Assembly: GCA_028023455.1 (NCBI GenBank)
Contig: JAQFVV010012418.1
Span: 10,173,279 to 10,237,278 of the forward strand
DNA: 64,000 bases
Origin: Epiperipatus broadwayi
Lineage: Eukaryota; Onychophora; Udeonychophora; Euonychophora; Peripatidae
Direction of reading: 5' to 3'
Positions within the stretch are counted from its first letter, which is position 1. Each line of letters starts with the position of its first letter. A program made the position numbers and the translations under genes. The notes under the pieces are model-generated. The model had not been told where the DNA came from. It was given only the letters and a program-made list of their open reading frames with translations, and did no database searches. Below are positions 58,523-64,000 of this stretch, in pieces.

Positions 58523-60436
58523 GGTAATAGTATGAAAACTAAACTCTACCTTCTGATAATGCTCTTTTTCACAAAACACACATCAATATACTGTTTTAGT
58601 GGCCTTAACTTACAGCTGACAGTACAAGAGGTGTTTTTGAGCTTAACAGGCCACCTGAAGGTGATGTATTCTACAATTATGTATAGAGATACTATGCCCA
58701 TTGCACTGTGACAATATTTGTCAAATGAGAACTCTTGAACTCTTGCTATGGTCTGATTTTATGGTGGCTGTATTTGAAAGAGATGAAACTCTGCAAAAAT
58801 TCATTGTCGGAAATTTTTTAGAAAGTGTAGTGGAATTAGTATTTCATATTAAGAATTCTCATGTCATCACACATGCTTCCCTACACTTTTGAACTGCCCA
58901 CAACTTGAAAAGGTTCTTCTTTTCAGCAGAGTTTTTTCTGATTTTGTGCACAAATACCCATTTACATGCAAATTTGTGTGAGAATTATCAAATGTCATCT
59001 GCAAGTTGTCCAAATTGGTCAAAGCTGAGTGAATTGCCAGTTGGCCACACAAGTGGATGCACAATATTGTGTTTTCCCAGAAAAAGAAACTCCTGCAAGT
59101 GTACCTTTGTAGGTCTGCATAAGGGAAGTTGTTGGTTCGAAGGCTCCAAAATCCTGTTACTTACAGCTTTGAGGTTTCCCTGTTATTTTATCTGCATGTT
59201 ACTTTTGGCTGAAGGTTTTTATAGCCCCATAAATGGTGGTGTTTTGTTGTTTTTTTCTACTTGTTTTGCTTCACAACTTGTCCAAAGTTTCATTTCTTTT
59301 TGATTCAATAAATTATTTTATGGGGAAACTTGTTCTTGTTTTTGTTGTTCACATGATTATAAAGTAATTAGGTAATATTTTGTAAGTTTCATTAACAGTT
59401 AAAATAGATAATATTTTATTATACCAAAAAAAGAGAAGTGTTTAAGAGTTTATTCAAAAGGCCCCACCAAAAAATAATAATAAAGAACTGTGCAGTAACA
59501 TAATCAAATGTTCAAAAAGAAAATCCAAAAAGAAGTCAATAATTAAAAATCAAAATAAACCTTCCCTGCCACCCCACTTCCACTGGCTTAAAAAAAAGTG
59601 TTCTTTAAAAATGAACTGTTTATGTATTTTTTTTAAATTAAAGGCTCAAAAAATTAAGGAAGAACTTTTCACCATCGTATAAAGCTCTCTGTAGTGTAAA
59701 GATTTGAAACAAAAAAAAAGCCTCATAATAAATTAACAAAAAAAAAAGATGACAATTCAAAATCAAAACAACCCCTCTCTCCTCCACCCTCTAAAAAACC
59801 AAGTGTTGGTTTATTCAAAAGTACTGAATCATTGAAGTCTTTCAAAAAATCAAAACATCAACCAAAAAAAAAAAAGGTCCTTAGACAAGTTAAAAGCAAA
59901 TACCCCCCCCACCATCTAAAAACAACAAAGTGTTTGTTACCATATTTTTGTGTAAACAAATCGACAGAGCATTAATCGATAATTTAAAAGCAAATCAACA
60001 CTCCTACATCATCTAAAAACAAAGTGTTTGTTTCTGTAAGCAATATTATGTAAAAAAACTTATGGACAGTTAGTCGTTAATTTACAATCAAACCAACACC
60101 ACTAGACCATTTAAAAACAAAGTATTTGTTTATTAAAAAACAAAAAAAAAAAGCTGGGTGGAATAAAAAAAAAAACTTTGATGGTTTACTGTCACCGATG
60201 AAAAAAAACAAAAAACCGGTTGAAAAAAAAACAACTTTTACCATAATATTATGTATTAAAAAAAACTTTGGAGGTTTACCATCGCTGATGAAAAAATAAT
60301 AAAAACTGGTTGAAAAAAAAATCTTTTACCATAATATTATGTAAACAAACAGACGACTTGTGAATCAGTATACTGAAGTGAATTGGGCAAAAAAGAACGC
60401 CATCAGATGGTAGGATTCAGTATTCATACTATTACC
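58523..60436. mobile_element. 1.9-kb DNA element with terminal inverted repeats
   Basis: The ends are inverted repeats: GGTAATAGTATGAAAACTAA at the left and, read in reverse complement, GGTAATAGTATGAATACTGA at the right, with about 34 of 42 bases matching. GGAAATTT (58515-58522) and AGAAATTT (60437-60444) flank it, an imperfect 8-bp target duplication (a 6-bp GAAATT duplication fits as well if the element starts with T). The empty site is present in R3 copy 1 near 26110. I see no transposase; the largest frames inside have no family features. The superfamily is undetermined. The 3' half holds A-rich degenerate repeats. Confidence 0.8.
59440..60350. repeat. Degenerate short repeats inside the TIR element
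   Basis: Variants of CCACC..CTAAAAACAAAGTGTTTGTTT recur at about 59575, 59790, 59915, 60010 and 60110, and a block around ACTTTGGAGGTTTACCATCGCTGATG, AACTGGTTGAAAAAAAA and CCATAATATTATGTA is present twice at 60170-60260 and 60260-60350. The copies are diverged. Confidence 0.6.
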
Positions 60437-60985
60437 AGAAATTTTGCTAGCTGAGGGTTGATTCCTCTTGTCTTATTCCCCTAAACATCCCGATGAAAGA
60501 GAAGAAATGTTATCAGCAAGCATACACCTGAAGGAGAAGAGAAATTGTTTTTAAACTGCTAGCTACCTCTTATTTGGAAGATAAAAATAAAATTGTAATA
60601 ATAGGAGCTATCTTAAATAATTCCATTATTTCTATTAATTCATCTCAACACAATGTGCAGGAAAAATTCTTCAAAGAAAGTTAGCCTTAACTATTGAGAA
60701 AATTTATGCATTCATCAATAAGAGATTATCAGCCATATAATTTTTTTCTTTATATAAAACACAGACATATGTTTAATATATATAGCATATATGCCAAATA
60801 TATAATGGATATATGAATTTTTGTTAACATATGTTCTTGGGAAGACCATTCGAATACAAATGTTTTTATGTGATTGTCATTATCAAAATTTATTTATTAT
60901 TATTTTTGTTAGTAAATAATTTGTAGTCCAATAATCATGACATATATTCAAGGGGTAGGTCTGCTATAATAATGTTATATATATA

Positions 60986-63900
60986 TCATACCACTCACCT
61001 CTTTTTTGTGAGTTATTAACATAAAAGACAGGTAAAAATATTTGAACCTCTTATTTTTTCTGCAACCAATACTATAAGTATAAACTTTTGACCATTATCA
61101 TTGACAATTACTGTTATAATAATAATCAAATGTTTTGTTGTTGGAAGTTCATAAGAAGTTTGGGCACTAAAAGTGACATAGATGGGCTGCAATTTATGGA
61201 TCTTGAATTCCAGGCTGAAAACTTTATCACTGTACCAAAACAAATTGAGCACAATTATTATTCACTTCCTCTAACTCTTAACTAGAGTCAGCATAATAAC
61301 TTGTATTAAACAATGCACTCAATATAAAAGAATTAATGACGTCAGAAAATTTAGAGATAAAATTATTATCATCAACAATAACTGGAAAAAATAATAAATT
61401 AAAATTTAAATAAATCAAGGATGTAACATAGTTAAGAGCTTTTATTTTAATATTGTTGTGCGGAACTCTTTAATTTTTCAGTAGCACCATTTGTATGTAA
61501 TCGTTTATTTGCTGTACCCTTCATTTCTGGTTACTAGATCTGTCTGATTGAACTTTATAAAATTTACTTGCCCGACATTAAAATGAGAAAAAAAAATTAT
61601 TGATGTAGTGTGCTATAAATATAAAATAGCTATGTTTGTATATGATACACAAATTAATAAAAATCTAAATAAAAATATTTGATGCAGCCTTATAAACAAC
61701 ACAAATTTATTTTTGCTATTGTAAATAGTAAGTTTTAAAAGTCAAACAGCCTTTGGATTTATATCTAGATGGATAGATTTGATGCCGATTCATAAATCTT
61801 TTTTCAGGTCACAAAACAATGATTATAAAATTTGAATCTATTGAACTTTCTACATCCATCACTTGCAAAAATTTAAGGATGAAAATATAAGTTCACTCAA
61901 GCACTTAAATCTTCATTTAACGAAAAGCTGAAGATAACGAATAATGCTCTAGTCATAGTGTGCGCTGTCTTTCCGCAAATGAAAAAGAAAAAATGAAAGT
62001 TCAAAATGCTATAAAGTATTAACCTAAATACAGTAAGATTACATTATTTATTGTAGCTTTGAAAAAAATGATAAACGGACAACCAAAGTCTATGGTGAAA
62101 AGTGATTTTAAATAAAATAGTGAAAAAGAATATAATGAGTGATTTGTAGTTTTTAAATTATTGCGATCTGTCAAAAATACTAAAATGTTAAATCAAACAT
62201 AAATAGATAGTCATATTTAAGTGCTATTTTTCAATGAAAGAATTTTGTATCAAATTTTGTTTCAATGATTAATATTATTATAAAATGATTTTTTTTTCTA
62301 AATCAGACTTCTATTTTTTTGAAATGTACAACTTTCGTTTCTTTTCTTCATTGAATTATTGTTACTTGTGGGAAAAATGAGTTTTTTGAAGAAATGTAAA
62401 TAGAAAATACTGAATCTTTTGTAATGCAAAATCATTTACCATTAAGGATGAACCAATGTTATCTCCGAAAATTATATTTAATATATTAATATTATTTCTA
62501 GTTTCTTATATAATTTCAATTTATTATTTAAACTTTTCAGTTAATAATAAAAGGAAATTTTAGTTTAATTTCTATTTTAAAAAAAAATTGTAGTCAATGC
62601 GCACGCTTGTTTATTGTTATTCCTCGTTTCACATATGATTTCCATTTATTATTTATACTTTGTTGTTGATATTAAAAAAAACAGGTTCAATATTTTAAAA
62701 GCAATAATTCAATTTTATATAAATTTATTTTAAAATTTTATCTACATCTTTAAAAAAAAATTATAAACTAACTACTACAGTTCAGATAATGTTACAATAG
62801 TTAAAATTGAAAATTATTTAAATCATGTAGTAATGGGGGAGGGGTATGTGTGCGATGATGCTATGACTATATCTTTAAGTTTACTAGTGTCAGTGTTGAT
62901 AATGTGAGATAAGCATAGTAACACTAAATAAATAAAATACTCCAAACTTCAGGATTGAATTAATGATGATGAATGACCATTATCATTAGGATGCCACATG
63001 ATGAATATCATCAGAAAATGTTTCAGAGATATGCCCCATATTATCAATAACAAGATTTATCAAGATTTTTAAATAATATTTTCAACTTTTATGCTAACCT
63101 TTCATAAAATTCAATGATTAACTCAATCAATACACCACACTCAATTTAATACACCTGGATAAATGAAAAATCATAACAGGTCTTCCATCTTTCTTATACA
63201 AAAAAAAAGAAAAAAAGAAAACTCACGTTTAATAAACAATAATTTATTTACAGATTAGGATTCTAATAGTTTTCAGTGTATACAATTTTTTACTTTCATT
63301 CCCAAAAAAGTATTATATATTCTTTAGATGACATTTATATAAACATAAAATGATTTATTAATTTATTTATCCTTATATCAAGGAACAATGTTTTAATTTC
63401 AATTATATTCTTGTTTAACCTCATTAATTCTCTATCTAATGATCCCTTTTCCAAATTTTAATAATAAACAATATTATTTCTTGAATAGTTTTGTTGCTAA
63501 ATTATATTAGAATTGATATTTCACTAAACACATGCGGAAAGATAATATGCAATAAACTGTAACATTCAAAAATGATCAAAAAATGTCCAAGGTTCACATC
63601 TGATTGTCTATAAATATATAAAGTGTAGTGTAGAATATAATTAAGCATTGTTAGCCATTAACAAATCACCATGACTTTAAATGCATTTAGGATATAATTT
63701 TATAAATTAATTATCCTTAGATATATAATCCATTTATTTAGCCACATTTAAATTCACAGTTATTGGATATATACCCAAAATAAAGTCAAGCAGTACACCT
63801 CCAACATAAATCTTGATAAATATATTATATAACTATACAACAAATGTTGCATAAAATTAATAATATACCTGGGTCTCATTTTACACGATAGATAGGTTCC

Positions 63901-64000
63901 TCAGAAAACACGTGCAAACGAAATCATGCAAAAATAGACGTAACTTACATTGAAAAAGGAGGGATGTGGTCTGTGATTTTTCAAAATTCGCATAAAAGCA
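60986..64000. other. AT-rich stretch without a gene
   Basis: No coding sequence is recognised. A weak tRNA-like A-box/anticodon-arm string on the - strand lies near 61185-61240. A G-rich patch GGGGGAGGGG lies at about 62834-62843. The window ends in plain AT-rich sequence. Confidence 0.5.

Larger units (their letters stand above)
57643..60985 (+). repeat. Long dispersed repeat R3, copy 2, carrying two insertions
   Basis: It is collinear with 25137-26845. It holds a 64-bp RTE fragment (58192-58255) and a 1.9-kb TIR element (58523-60436), both absent from copy 1. It begins directly after the TA tract that follows the right 2.9-kb repeat. Confidence 0.8.

Noticed and set aside
58701-59303. Open frames of 63 and 132 codons on the + strand inside the 1.9-kb TIR element
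   Set aside because: No DDE-type motif, zinc finger or family similarity is visible, and the composition (Cys, Phe, Leu rich) looks like chance translation. I do not call a transposase.

Overview
The window looks like a piece of a large, repeat-rich, AT-rich animal genome. I see no host protein-coding gene, rRNA, functional tRNA or CRISPR array. The recognisable coding sequence belongs to transposable elements. The mix (an RTE-type LINE ending in a TGA trinucleotide tail, an L1/Tx1-like LINE, Penelope-like elements with a GIY-YIG nuclease, TTAA-flanked piggyBac-like MITEs, long TA microsatellites) fits an invertebrate such as a mollusc, possibly a cephalopod. That placement is an inference from element types, not proof. 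The sequence is probably intergenic or intronic.

Layout. 1-6.6 kb: AT-rich sequence, one dispersed-repeat copy (2.5 kb) and a decayed gag-like element between two 120-bp direct repeats (3.26-5.5 kb). 6.7-8.5 kb: a badly decayed RTE LINE on the + strand. 10.2-10.4 kb: tRNA-like remnants. 13.6-16.6 kb: a nearly intact RTE LINE on the - strand with one homopolymer frameshift, and an older fragment of its 3' end just beyond. 18.6-21.3 kb: a Penelope-like element (PLE) on the - strand between 169-bp direct repeats (pLTRs), each with a hammerhead-ribozyme-like motif. 21.6-22.9 kb: a perfect-type foldback element and three copies of a dispersed repeat, two of them head to head. 25.1-26.8 kb: first copy of a long dispersed repeat. 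28.5-32.9 kb: a 215-bp foldback element followed by an L1/Tx1-like LINE. 32.9-34.1 kb: zinc-knuckle/coiled-coil remnants. 35.2-35.8 kb: a PLE fragment with a GIY-YIG domain and a decayed hammerhead-like motif inside inverted arms. 39.5-41.2 kb: a third PLE flanked by inverted arms, whose reading frame is interrupted by a 747-bp TTAA-flanked MITE. A sister MITE lies at 44.6-45.3 kb. 48.6-57.6 kb: a 9-kb element with 2.9-kb direct terminal repeats, a degenerate tandem array and a gag-like remnant inside. 57.6-61 kb: second copy of the long dispersed repeat, carrying a 64-bp RTE tail with a 13-bp target duplication and a 1.9-kb terminal-inverted-repeat element. 61-64 kb: plain AT-rich sequence.

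The elements do not form a pathway. Their value is as a layered record of insertions, several of them with readable target duplications or empty sites. The retroelements supply reverse transcriptases and endonucleases (APE type in the LINEs, GIY-YIG in the PLEs). The MITEs, foldbacks and the 1.9-kb TIR element encode no transposase I can recognise and would depend on enzymes from elsewhere.
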